From positions 62,001-126,000 of the forward strand of contig CAVPBI010000017.1 of NCBI GenBank assembly GCA_963701735.1: a stretch of 64,000 nt of DNA, read 5' to 3'. The DNA comes from CAWABB01 sp963701735 (GTDB taxonomy: Bacteria > Bacteroidota > Ignavibacteria > UBA10030 > UBA6906). The translations under genes were made by a program, and so were the position numbers. This document shows, piece by piece, positions 53,930 through 64,000 of the stretch. The notes under the pieces are model-generated. The model did not search any database and was not told the DNA's origin. It was given only the letters and a program-made list of their open reading frames with translations. Position 1 is the first letter of the stretch; each line of letters opens with the position of its first letter.

Positions 53930-55387
53930 ATGAGTAACCCGATCGAGGGACTGCGGCCTGAGGCCGTATGGAAGTACTTCGCCGAGATCTCCAGAATCCC
54001 GCGCTGCTCGAAACACGAGGAGAAGATCTCCAGGTACGTCTTCGACACCGCGAAGCGCATGGGGCTTCAGGCGTCGATGGACACGTTCGGCAACGTGGTC
54101 GCCAGGAAGCCGGCGTCCGCGGGGAAGGAACACGTGACCCCGATCGTGCTTCAGGGCCACCTGGACATGGTGTGCGAGAAGAACAAGGGGACCGTGCACG
54201 ACTTCGCAAAGGATCCCCTCCGTCTCGTGCGGCACGGGAACGCGATGATGGCCGACGGGACGACCCTCGGCGCAGACAACGGCATCGCCGTCGCAACCAA
54301 CCTCGCGATCATGGAGGACTCCTCGCTGCAGCACGGCCCGCTGGAGTTCCTCTTCACCGTGGATGAGGAGACAGGGCTGACCGGGGCGAACAATCTCGGC
54401 CCGGATTTCCTCAAGGGCCGGACCCTGATCAATCTGGATTCAGAAGAGGAAGGGGCGCTGTACGTTGGGTGCTCCGGCGGGCGGAACACGACGGCGACGT
54501 GGAAGCTTGCCCGTCAGGCGGCGCCGCCGAGGTCGGCCGCGGGCGTCGTGCGGGTGAAGGGGCTCAAGGGCGGGCATTCCGGCCTGGAGATCGACAAGAA
54601 TCGCGGGAACGCGATCAAGATCCTGGGCAGGGTGCTGCTGGCGTTGCAGCCGGCCGGCGCGCGGCTCGTATCGCTCGACGGCGGGAACAAGACCAACGCG
54701 ATCCCGCGCGAGGCCGAGGCCGCGATCACGCTCCCCACAAACAGGTGGGACGCTGCAGCGGCGATCGTGAAGGAGTTCGACGATACCGTCCGCGCCGAAT
54801 GCGCGACGGTGGAGCCCGATCTCTCGATCGGCCTCGAAGAGGCGAAAGGCCTCAAGCGCGTGAAGGTGATGTCGCGCGGTCTGCAGCGCAAGGTCCTGGC
54901 CGCGATCTCGGCGTTCCCGCATGGCGTCACCAAGATGAGCGCCGACATTCCGGGTCTTGTCGAGACCTCCACAAATGTCGCGGTCGTGCGGATGATGCCG
55001 AAGGCGGTCGAGATCATTACGAGCCAGCGCAGCTCGGTGGCGAGCGAGCTGGACGAGATCTGCCACACCGTGCGCTCGGTCTCCGAGCTCGCCGGGGCGA
55101 AGGCGTCCACAACGGAGGGCTACCCCGGCTGGAAGCCGAACCTGGACTCTCCAATCCTCAAGACCGCGGTCAAGACCTACGCGCAGCTCCACGGCAAGGA
55201 GCCCGCGGTGAAGGCGATCCACGCCGGTCTCGAGTGCGGCATCATCGGGGAGAAATACCCCGGGATGGATATGGTCTCCATGGGCCCGACGCTCGAAGGC
55301 GTGCACTCGCCCGACGAGAAGATCCACATCGACACCGTCGAAAAGTACTACGACTTTCTCCTGGCGATTCTCCGGAATGTCTCCTGA
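53930..55387 (+). CDS. pepD: Aminoacyl-histidine dipeptidase (PepD, M20)
   Basis: A 485-residue cytosolic M20 zinc peptidase. Metal and catalytic sites are clear: VLQGHLDMVCEKN, GTTLGADNGIAVA, FTVDEETGLTGA, INLDSEEEG, GLKGGHSGLEIDKNRGN and ECGIIGEKYPGMDMVSMGP. It splits dipeptides, often Xaa-His. It overlaps the following MFS gene by 11 bases and follows the OPT transporter, which fits a peptide-use operon. Confidence 0.95.
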   Translation: MSNPIEGLRPEAVWKYFAEISRIPRCSKHEEKISRYVFDTAKRMGLQASMDTFGNVVARKPASAGKEHVTPIVLQGHLDMVCEKNKGTVHDFAKDPLRLVRHGNAMMADGTTLGADNGIAVATNLAIMEDSSLQHGPLEFLFTVDEETGLTGANNLGPDFLKGRTLINLDSEEEGALYVGCSGGRNTTATWKLARQAAPPRSAAGVVRVKGLKGGHSGLEIDKNRGNAIKILGRVLLALQPAGARLVSLDGGNKTNAIPREAEAAITLPTNRWDAAAAIVKEFDDTVRAECATVEPDLSIGLEEAKGLKRVKVMSRGLQRKVLAAISAFPHGVTKMSADIPGLVETSTNVAVVRMMPKAVEIITSQRSSVASELDEICHTVRSVSELAGAKASTTEGYPGWKPNLDSPILKTAVKTYAQLHGKEPAVKAIHAGLECGIIGEKYPGMDMVSMGPTLEGVHSPDEKIHIDTVEKYYDFLLAILRNVS

Positions 55388-56708
55388 CGCGGGGGACACG
55401 GTGACGTCGGGAAGCAGGGGAACCGGTCCGGGCAGCGGCGAGCGGCCCGAGGCTCCGAAAGCGTATCGCTGGCTGGTGCTGGTTCTCATCAGCCTCGCGA
55501 TGTTCGGGAACTACTATGTGTACGACAGCATCAGCCCGCTGGCCGATGTCCTGAAGGCACAGCTCGGGTTCTCGGATTCGAACATCGGGCTGCTGAACGC
55601 GATCTACTCGATCCCCAACATCATCATGGTGCTGGTGGGAGGGATCATCATCGATCGCATCGGCACGCGGGTCTCCACGTTCCTCTTCGCGCTCCTCTGT
55701 CTGCTGGGAGCGGTGATCACGGTGTCCACAGGGACGCTGGAGGTCATGGCCGCAGGGCGTCTCGTGTTCGGCCTCGGCGCGGAATCGCTCATTGTCGCGG
55801 TGACCACCGCGATCGCGAAGTGGTTCAGGGGGAAGGAGCTGAGCTTCGCGTTCGGCATGAATCTCACCATCGCGCGCCTCGGTTCGTTCGCCGCGTTGAA
55901 CTCGCCGTCCTGGGGATCATCCCTGTACGAATCCTGGAGGCTGCCGCTTCTCGTCTCCGTGGTTGCCGGCGTGGTGTGCGTTGCCGGTGCGGTCGTCTAC
56001 TGGGGGCTGGAGGTGCAGGCGGACAAGCGGTATCGCCTGGACGCCGCCGGGTCGACGGACAAGCTGGTGCTCTCCCAGCTCTGGGATTTCGGCCGTTCGT
56101 ACTGGTTTATCGTGGCGATGTGCGTGACGTTCTACTCGGTGATCTTCCCGTTCCAGACGTTTGCGGTGAAGTTTTTCATGGAAGCCCACGGGACCGATCG
56201 CGAAACAGGCGGGTTCCTGTCGAGCATGCTGACGCTTTTCGCGATGATTGCGACGCCGCTGTTCGGTCTCCTGGCTGACAGGGTGGGGAAGCGGGCCACG
56301 CTCATGATTTACGGCACCCTGCTGCTGCTGCCCGTCTACTTGATGATGGCATATACGTCCGTCTCCTTGTATATTCCGATGGCGATGATGGGGGTGGCGT
56401 TCTCGCTGATTCCGGCCGTCATGTGGCCGTCCGTCGCATACATCGTGGGGCAGGAGCGGCTGGGAACGGCGTTCGGCCTCATGACGATGATCCAGAATAT
56501 CGGGCTCGCCGGGCTGAACCTGCTGATCGGATGGACGAACGACATGTACGCGGCCAGCGAGGCGAATCCGGCCGGATACACGCCCGGGATGTGGGTCTTC
56601 ACCGGGCTCGCCATCTGCGGCCTCGTGTTCGCCCTGTTGCTGCGGCGCTCTGAAACCGGGCCTGGCGCGCACGGACTTGAAACCATAACGGTGAAATCTT
56701 CCAGCTGA
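55377..56708 (+). CDS. Major facilitator superfamily transporter
   Basis: A 443-residue protein with 12 membrane helices. After a ~28-residue polar leader, YVYDSISPLADVLKAQLGFSDSNIGLLNAIYSIPNIIMVLVGG leads into the loop IDRIGTRVS; the second half has GLLADRVGKRATLMIYG, the matching MFS loop motif. Near the end is NDMYAASEANPAGYTPGM, a periplasmic or C-terminal loop. Relatives are annotated as lysosomal dipeptide or nitrate/sugar carriers; linkage to pepD suggests amino acid or peptide transport. Confidence 0.87.
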   Translation: MSPDAGDTVTSGSRGTGPGSGERPEAPKAYRWLVLVLISLAMFGNYYVYDSISPLADVLKAQLGFSDSNIGLLNAIYSIPNIIMVLVGGIIIDRIGTRVSTFLFALLCLLGAVITVSTGTLEVMAAGRLVFGLGAESLIVAVTTAIAKWFRGKELSFAFGMNLTIARLGSFAALNSPSWGSSLYESWRLPLLVSVVAGVVCVAGAVVYWGLEVQADKRYRLDAAGSTDKLVLSQLWDFGRSYWFIVAMCVTFYSVIFPFQTFAVKFFMEAHGTDRETGGFLSSMLTLFAMIATPLFGLLADRVGKRATLMIYGTLLLLPVYLMMAYTSVSLYIPMAMMGVAFSLIPAVMWPSVAYIVGQERLGTAFGLMTMIQNIGLAGLNLLIGWTNDMYAASEANPAGYTPGMWVFTGLAICGLVFALLLRRSETGPGAHGLETITVKSSS

Positions 56709-56715
56709 ACCGACT

Positions 56716-58428
56716 GTGACCGGCAAGACGTTTCACATATTGATCCTCGAGCACAACCCGAACGACGCGGAGATGATCGAGGCGCAGCTCCACAAGGTGG
56801 CGCTGACCACGTCGACGAAGCGCGTGGGGACGAAGGAGATGTTCCTCAGGGCGATCGAGGAGTTCGATCCGGACATCATCGTCGCCGACTACGCCGTCCC
56901 GCGGTTTGACATCCTTGCGGCGCTGAAGCAGGCCTCGGTGGATCTGCCGGGGCTCCCGTGGGTGATCGTGTCCTCCGCCGGAAGCGAAGAAGCGGCCGTG
57001 TCCTGTCTGAAGGCCGGTGCGTCCGATTACCTCAGCAAGAAGAACCTGACGCGCCTGGCTCCGACCGTGAAGTCGTTGCTGGAAAAGAGAGCGGCCGCCG
57101 AAGCCCGCGGCTCGGAATCGCAGAAGCAGCCTGAGACGGCGGCTCCCGACGATGCACCCGCCGCCCCGGCGCCGGCGGTGCAGGCAACAGCCCTACCAGC
57201 ACCCGCGCCCGAGTCCGATGCGGGCCTTGCGTCCCTCTTCAGCGCCCTGGTGGCCGCGACGCCCGACCTGATCGCCTTCGTGGACATCGACGGGAAGCGC
57301 CTCTACAATAATCCCGCGTACGGCGGTGTGCTCGAGGATCCTGATATTCTCCAGGGAACCGATTCGTTCCTGGATATTCATCCGGATCACAGGGAGCTGG
57401 TCAAGCGGGTGTTTCTCGACTCGCTGCGCACCGGGAGCGGCCGCCGCATCGAGTACAGGCTCCTGGACCTTCATGGCAACACCAGGACCATCGAATCCCA
57501 GGGCACGATCCTGCGCGAGCCCGACGGGAAGATCCGCTGCCTGGCGATCATCTCCCGCGACGTCTCGGAGCGGAAGCGCGCCGACACCGCGTTCCAGGGG
57601 CTCGTCGCAGGGACAGCATCCACGACCGGTTCAGAATTCTGCACGGCGCTCGTGCGCCATCTCGCGAACACGCTGAACGTCAAATACGCGCTGGTCTCGG
57701 AGCTCGTTCCCGGCAAGCGCGACCGGGTGCGCGCGCTCGCCTACTGGGCCGCCGGCCAGTGGGTCCCCTCCTTCGAGTACGACGTCAAAGGAATGACGTG
57801 CGAGAAGGTGATTCTGGACGGGAAGATGACCTACTACCCGGACCACGTGCAGACGCTGTTTCCCGGAGAGAAGTCGCTCCCCGCGATGCACGCGATCTGC
57901 TATCTCGGTATCCCGTTCCACGACCAGGCCGGCGAACTCATGGGGCACCTGTTCGTCATGGACGACAAACCCCTGGCCGACTATGAGCGGGCGCGTTCCC
58001 TGATGGGTATCTTTGCCGCGCGCGCCGCGATGGAGCTCGAGCGCAAGCGCACGATCGACCGCCTCCAGAGATCGGAAGCCTCGATGCGATCGATCCTGGA
58101 GTCCCTGAACGACGGCATCATCATGACCGACATGGAAGACGCCATCACGTACGTGAATCCGCGGATGACAACGCTTCTCGGGTACGCGGCGTCCGACATG
58201 ACCGGGAAGCTCGCGTCCTCCCTGCTCCTTCCGCAGGACGAGTGGGAGATGCTGCAGGAGCGGAACCTGGAACGTGCGCAGGGGATAGCGGAGCGCTACA
58301 CCACCAAGATGCGCCGCAAAGACGGAAGCTTCGTCCCCGTCGCCCTCAGCGCGGCCCCGTACCGGGACCAGCACGGCGAAGTCGTCGGGACTCTGGCCGT
58401 GGTGATCGAGCTGGGACCTGCCTCCTGA
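56716..58428 (+). CDS. Receiver-PAS-GAF-PAS protein without output domain
   Basis: A 570-residue cytosolic protein starting at GTG. Residues 1-125 are a response-regulator receiver (ILILEHNPNDAEMIEAQ, phospho-site Asp in DIIVADYAVPRFD, Lys in YLSKKNLTR). A Pro/Ala linker runs to ~175. A PAS domain (ATPDLIAFVDIDGKRLYNN ... IISRDVSERKRAD), a GAF-like domain (about 300-440) and a second PAS (RSILESLNDGIIMTDMEDAITYVN) follow. There is no histidine kinase, GGDEF, EAL or DNA-binding domain after it; the stop comes right after the last PAS. Confidence 0.83.
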   Translation: MTGKTFHILILEHNPNDAEMIEAQLHKVALTTSTKRVGTKEMFLRAIEEFDPDIIVADYAVPRFDILAALKQASVDLPGLPWVIVSSAGSEEAAVSCLKAGASDYLSKKNLTRLAPTVKSLLEKRAAAEARGSESQKQPETAAPDDAPAAPAPAVQATALPAPAPESDAGLASLFSALVAATPDLIAFVDIDGKRLYNNPAYGGVLEDPDILQGTDSFLDIHPDHRELVKRVFLDSLRTGSGRRIEYRLLDLHGNTRTIESQGTILREPDGKIRCLAIISRDVSERKRADTAFQGLVAGTASTTGSEFCTALVRHLANTLNVKYALVSELVPGKRDRVRALAYWAAGQWVPSFEYDVKGMTCEKVILDGKMTYYPDHVQTLFPGEKSLPAMHAICYLGIPFHDQAGELMGHLFVMDDKPLADYERARSLMGIFAARAAMELERKRTIDRLQRSEASMRSILESLNDGIIMTDMEDAITYVNPRMTTLLGYAASDMTGKLASSLLLPQDEWEMLQERNLERAQGIAERYTTKMRRKDGSFVPVALSAAPYRDQHGEVVGTLAVVIELGPAS

Positions 58429-58556
58429 CGCCCGCGCGGCCGCGGGTATCGGCGGCCTGTCGACTCCTTCCATCGCGAAAAAACCGTCGTCCCGGTGTAG
58501 GATTGTACGAGGGGTGAGGCCCGCCCGCGGCGGCCGCATATGACAACAGCGGAGAC

Positions 58557-60604
<2,048 letters not shown>

Positions 60605-60608
<4 letters not shown>

Positions 60609-61356
60609 GGAGCTTCTTCCGCCCCGTCATCTATCCACTCCTCGACTTTCTGTATCCCCCTCTTTGTCTCTCCTGCGGCAATCGTCTCGCTGAAATCGAC
60701 GCGCTCCTGTGCACCCCTGCACACGCCGCGCTCCCGGGCTGGACTATCACGACGTCACGCTCCAGCGGGCGCGCATCGACCTCTGCAATGAGTGCGCCGT
60801 CGAAGATATGACGGTCCTCTGGCATTTCGAAGGTCCCGTGCGCGATCTCGTTCACTCCATCAAATACGGCGGACTCCGGTCGGCGGCCGAGAAGGCGGGC
60901 GGAAGGTTGGGGCGGCACCTGGAGCGAGCGCCGGACAGGTGGCTCCCTGATCTCATCATCCCGGTCCCATTGCACCCGGCCCGCCTCCGGGAGCGTGGCT
61001 ACAATCAGTCGGCCTGCATCGCGAGGGGAGTGTCCCGCATCTCCGGGGTGCCGGTGTACGAGGACGCGGCGGTCCGGACGAGGAACACCGCAACGCAAAC
61101 CTCCCTGGACCGTATCCAGCGCAGGGAGAATGTCGCAGGGGCTTTCCGCATCCGGCGCCCGGAGATCATACGCGACGCGCGCGTTCTGATCGTCGACGAT
61201 GTGGTGACAACCGGGGCCACTGTCGGCGCTCTTGCGCTGGCCTTGCAGCAATCGGGGTCTCGTGCGTGCGCAGTCGCCGGCCTGGCGATCGCGCTGGACG
61301 ACGTCACGCAGGCTGAGGCGCCCGGTGGCAGGGGCGGGCAGCGCAGGGATGGCTGA
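60605..61356 (+). CDS. ComF-type phosphoribosyltransferase-like protein, with one frameshift
   Basis: ATG 60605 overlaps the uvrB stop. The N-terminus has FLYPPLCLSCGNRL, the first half of the ComF zinc motif. After an indel near 60707 the next frame continues ...RIDLCNECAVEDMTVLWHFEGPVRDLVHSIKYGG, then PVPLHPARLRERGYNQS and the PRPP loop VLIVDDVVTTGATVGAL. ComF helps DNA uptake in competent bacteria, but many homologues have unknown roles. The C-terminus after the PRPP loop is about normal. Confidence 0.88.
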
Positions 61357-61576
61357 CGGGACGGCAACGCCGCGCGGGAAGGTGGCACCGGCAGGCCTGG
61401 CGCGTTGCACACATGAGTGGCACGTCCGACTGGGACCCCGGTGCAATTGATGGCTCGTGTCCTTACATTGACATGCAGCTGCCGCAGCAGCTGTTCGGTT
61501 GGCCGCTCCCGCAGCTGATTCGCTTCGCTGCTCTTCCATGTCTCCGCGTTCATCCTCAACGGTTGGGAGACCCCCG

Positions 61577-63328
61577 ATGCTTCGCGCTTGCCGCTCTTTC
61601 ATGAGGTTCGTTCCCGGTATTCCGGTCGCGCTCGTGCTCGTTCTCCCTGGCTCTTCCGGGAGACTCGCGGCGGCTCAGCCGGACTCCGTCTTTACCTCGT
61701 CAAACCTTCCGATTGTCGTCATCGACACGCACGGGCAGACCATCGCCGATGAACCCAAGATCACTGCCGACATGGGGATCATCGACAACGGAGCAGGGGT
61801 CCGGAACTATCTGACAGATCCCTTCAACCAACTACGACGGGTCGATCGGCATCGAGATCCGTGGCTCGTCATCCCAGCAGTTTCCCAAGAAGCAATACGG
61901 CGTGGAGACGCGCGACTCCGCGGGCGCGGATATGAACGTTTCCCTCCTGGGCCTTCCGGATGAAGCCGACTGGGTCCTGTCCGCACCGTACAGCGACAAG
62001 TCGCTGATCCGTGACGCGCTGACGTACACGCTCGCCCGGCAGACCGGCCACTACGCAAGCCGCGCCCGCTTCTGCGAGGTGGTGATCAACGGCGACTACA
62101 AGGGCCTGTATGTCCTGTTCGAAAAGATCAAGCGCGACAAGAACAGGGTAAACGTATCCAAGATGGCCGCGGTCGACACCACCGGCGACAAGCTGACCGG
62201 TGGATACATCGTCAAGATGGACAAGCTTGACGGAAGCGACACGCAGGGGTGGTACTCCGGTTTCCCTCCGTACCCCGGCGCATGGCAGAAGGTTTACTAC
62301 CAGTACCACTATCCGGAGTATGCGGACCTTGCTCCCCAGCAGCGGGCGTACATCCAGCGATGGATGCGGGATTTCGAAATCGCCATGGAGCTGCCGACGT
62401 ACGCGGACACGGCACTCGGCTATCCTCATTACATCGATGTGACGTCGTTCGTCGACGGAATCCTCGTGAGCGAGCTGGGCAAGAACGTCGACTCGTACCG
62501 CCTGAGCACTTTCTTCCACAAGGACCGGGACAGCAAGGGCGGCAGGCTGGTCATGGGTCCGCTCTGGGATTTCAACCACGCCTTCGGAAACTCCGACTAC
62601 TACGACGGCGCGTTGACCGACGGCTGGCAGCTCATCTATCTCGCCACCAATCAGAACTTCCATGCGATCGACGTGTGGCAGGGTCCGTTCTGGTGGAAGA
62701 AGCTGTTCGAGGAGGCGGGTTTCGCGGGCAGGATGTATGATCGGTGGATGGCGTTGCGCGGCGGCGTCTTCTCGGATGCGGCAATCGCGGCGACGATCGA
62801 CTCGCTCACGGGGATGCTATCGGAAGCCCAGGCGAGGAACTTTGACCGGTGGCCGATCCTGGGCATGTACGTGTGGCCGAACGCCTACGTGGCGCAGACC
62901 TACGCAGAGGAGCTGGAGTACGTGAAGCAATGGGTCCGGGACCGCCTTCAGTGGATGGACGCGGCGTTGGGTCTCGAAAGCGTGACCCCGGGAGAGGGGA
63001 CAGACGGATTGCCCGGGCAGATTGTGCTCGACCAGAACTATCCCAACCCTTTCAACGCGGGGACGGAGATCAGCTACCGTCTCCCCTTTGCAGCGCACGT
63101 CCAGCTGACGTTGTACGACATGCTGGGGAGGGAAGTGAGGGTGCTGGTGGATGAAGACGCGGCGGCCGGGGTTCACAGGGCTCGCGTCGATGCTAACGGC
63201 CTGGCCTCGGGAGTGTACCTGTACCGCCTGAATGTCCGCCCGGACAATGCCGGCGTCGGGTCCAGGAGGCGGGTCCAGACATTGAATCCGGGTCTTCCCT
63301 GACAAAGCGGCTGGTACTCGTCAGGTAG
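61577..63328 (+). CDS. CotH-like secreted protein with type IX secretion tail, two frameshifts
   Basis: ATG 61577 after GGGAG opens a signal peptide (...VALVLVLPGSSGRLAAAQ). NLPIVVIDTHGQTIADEPK is followed, across an indel near 61825, by IGIEIRGSSSQQFPKKQYGVETRD, a CotH-kinase block, then WVLSAPYSDKSLIRDALTYTLA, YVLFEKIKRDKNRVNV and MGPLWDFNHAFGNSDYYD, holding catalytic Asp/Glu/Lys positions. The end has the T9SS motif LDQNYPNPFNAGTEISYRL. A second indel near 63270 restores the tail SSLTKRLVLVR and a TAG at 63326. CotH-family proteins are atypical kinases; here it is probably a surface protein. Confidence 0.87.
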
Positions 63329-63396
63329 CCGCGTCTGCCATTCCGTCAGCATGACGCGGCCGGTCGCAACGCACCCTCCGGCCGCAGCGCGCAATA

Positions 63397-63425
63397 TTGA
63401 CAATGCTGACGGTTCTTGCTAGATT
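63397..63425 (+). promoter_or_regulatory. Promoter of the gap gene
   Basis: Perfect TTGACA at 63397-63402 and TAGATT at 63420-63425, 17 bp apart, 88 bases before the start codon. Confidence 0.75.
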
Positions 63426-63512
63426 TATTAGATTTTTGCCGCAGCAACGCTTCGATCCCGGAATCCCCGGATCGCAGTCTTACTACCCAACTTGAACCTT
63501 CGGAGGCGTATC

Positions 63513-64000
63513 ATGGCGATTAATGTTGGATTGAACGGATTCGGACGTATCGGGCGCCTTGTCCTTCGGCGCATGATCCAGGACGGCAACTTCAATGTCG
63601 TCGGCATCAACGACATCACGGATGCCAAGACGCTTGCATACCTCTTCAAGTACGACTCCGTGCACGGCGTGTACCCGGGCGCCGTCAGCCACGATGCCGA
63701 TGGAATTATCGTCGACGGCCGCAAGTTCAAGGTCATGGCAGAGAAGGATCCCAGCAAGCTGCCATGGAAGGACCTCGGCGCCACGATCGTGATCGAAGGC
63801 ACCGGCGTCTTCACGAGCAGAGAGAAGCTGTCGATGCACCTCGCCGCCGGCGCGAAGAAAGTCCTGTTGACGGCGCCTGCGAAGGACGAGATCGACGCCA
63901 CGGTCGTCCTGGGGGTCAACGATCAACTTCTCAAGGGCACCGAGACGCTGCTCTCGAACGCCTCCTGCACGACGAACTGCCTGGCACCGATGGTGCAGGT
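63513..64000 (+). CDS. gap: Glyceraldehyde-3-phosphate dehydrogenase (3' partial)
   Basis: The first 162 residues of a type I GAPDH; the gene runs off the window. The NAD domain INVGLNGFGRIGRLVLRRM, INDITDAKTLAYLFKYDSVHG, the loop VIEGTGVFTSREKLSMHLAAGAKKVLLTAP and the catalytic Cys in SNASCTTNCLAP are all normal. ATG 63513 is preceded by CGGAGG and by a strong promoter. It oxidises glyceraldehyde 3-phosphate in glycolysis. Confidence 0.96.
   Translation, partial: MAINVGLNGFGRIGRLVLRRMIQDGNFNVVGINDITDAKTLAYLFKYDSVHGVYPGAVSHDADGIIVDGRKFKVMAEKDPSKLPWKDLGATIVIEGTGVFTSREKLSMHLAAGAKKVLLTAPAKDEIDATVVLGVNDQLLKGTETLLSNASCTTNCLAPMVQ

Overview
The window is a GC-rich chromosomal segment of a Gram-negative bacterium of the Bacteroidota/Ignavibacteriota (FCB) type. 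Four things point there. The primary sigma factor is short and lacks region 1.1. Two or three genes end in type IX secretion tails (an NYPNPFN motif, then a basic end such as KMMLLK or TKRLVLVR). ParA-ParB is followed by a DUF5683-like gene. TonB receptors, OprO/P-type porins and small outer-membrane barrels are common. No integrase, transposase, plasmid or phage gene and no CRISPR array was seen. Housekeeping promoters have TTGACA-like -35 and TAnnTT -10 boxes, repeatedly 17 bp apart. Many core genes (nadC, prfA, tadA, sucD, pstB, comF) carry single-base frameshifts; this reads more like base-call or assembly error than gene decay.

Layout: 0-2 kb, a surface-polysaccharide glycosyltransferase fusion cut by the window edge; 2-7.9 kb, accA, thioesterase, Trm112-like, nadC, flippase, prfA, tadA; 8-10.3 kb, a tRNA, a nucleotidyltransferase/GHMP-kinase fusion and a GDP-mannose-3,5-epimerase-like gene; 10.5-12.7 kb, three outer-membrane barrel genes; 12.8-13.3 kb, three tRNAs; 13.4-25.3 kb, phospholipid, purine, Tat, gatA, sucD, ndk, NUDIX, a GAF/GGDEF-like protein, sigma A, an NlpC/P60 lipoprotein, def and fmt; 25.3-46.4 kb, a phosphate-acquisition island; 46.5-51.8 kb, parAB, DUF5683-like, ridA, spmAB and proline dehydrogenase; 51.8-60.6 kb, OPT transporter, dipeptidase, MFS, a REC-PAS-GAF-PAS protein and uvrB; 60.6-64 kb, comF, a CotH/T9SS protein and the start of gapA.

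The phosphate island is the most interesting part. It holds two complete Pst importers (three PstS, two PstC, two PstA, three PstB), three PhoU, a phosphate-selective-type porin, a TonB receptor with a T9SS partner, a metallophosphoesterase and two lipoproteins. Five promoters carry the same element: four TNAACA-like hexamers at an exact 11-bp period, in four cases ending 9 bp before a TACATT/TATATT -10 box. This matches the PhoP/PhoB box layout (closest to the B. subtilis TTAACA repeats). One of them drives a roughly 205-nt stretch with no convincing gene that ends in a strong terminator, a candidate phosphate-regulated small RNA.

In the first Pst operon two adjacent PstB-like ATPases have complementary lesions. 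One has lost the Q-loop Gln and the switch His but keeps LSGGQ. The other has lost LSGGQ but keeps the rest. Together they could form a heterodimer with one normal and one degenerate ATP site, as in asymmetric ABC exporters; I know of no such PstB.
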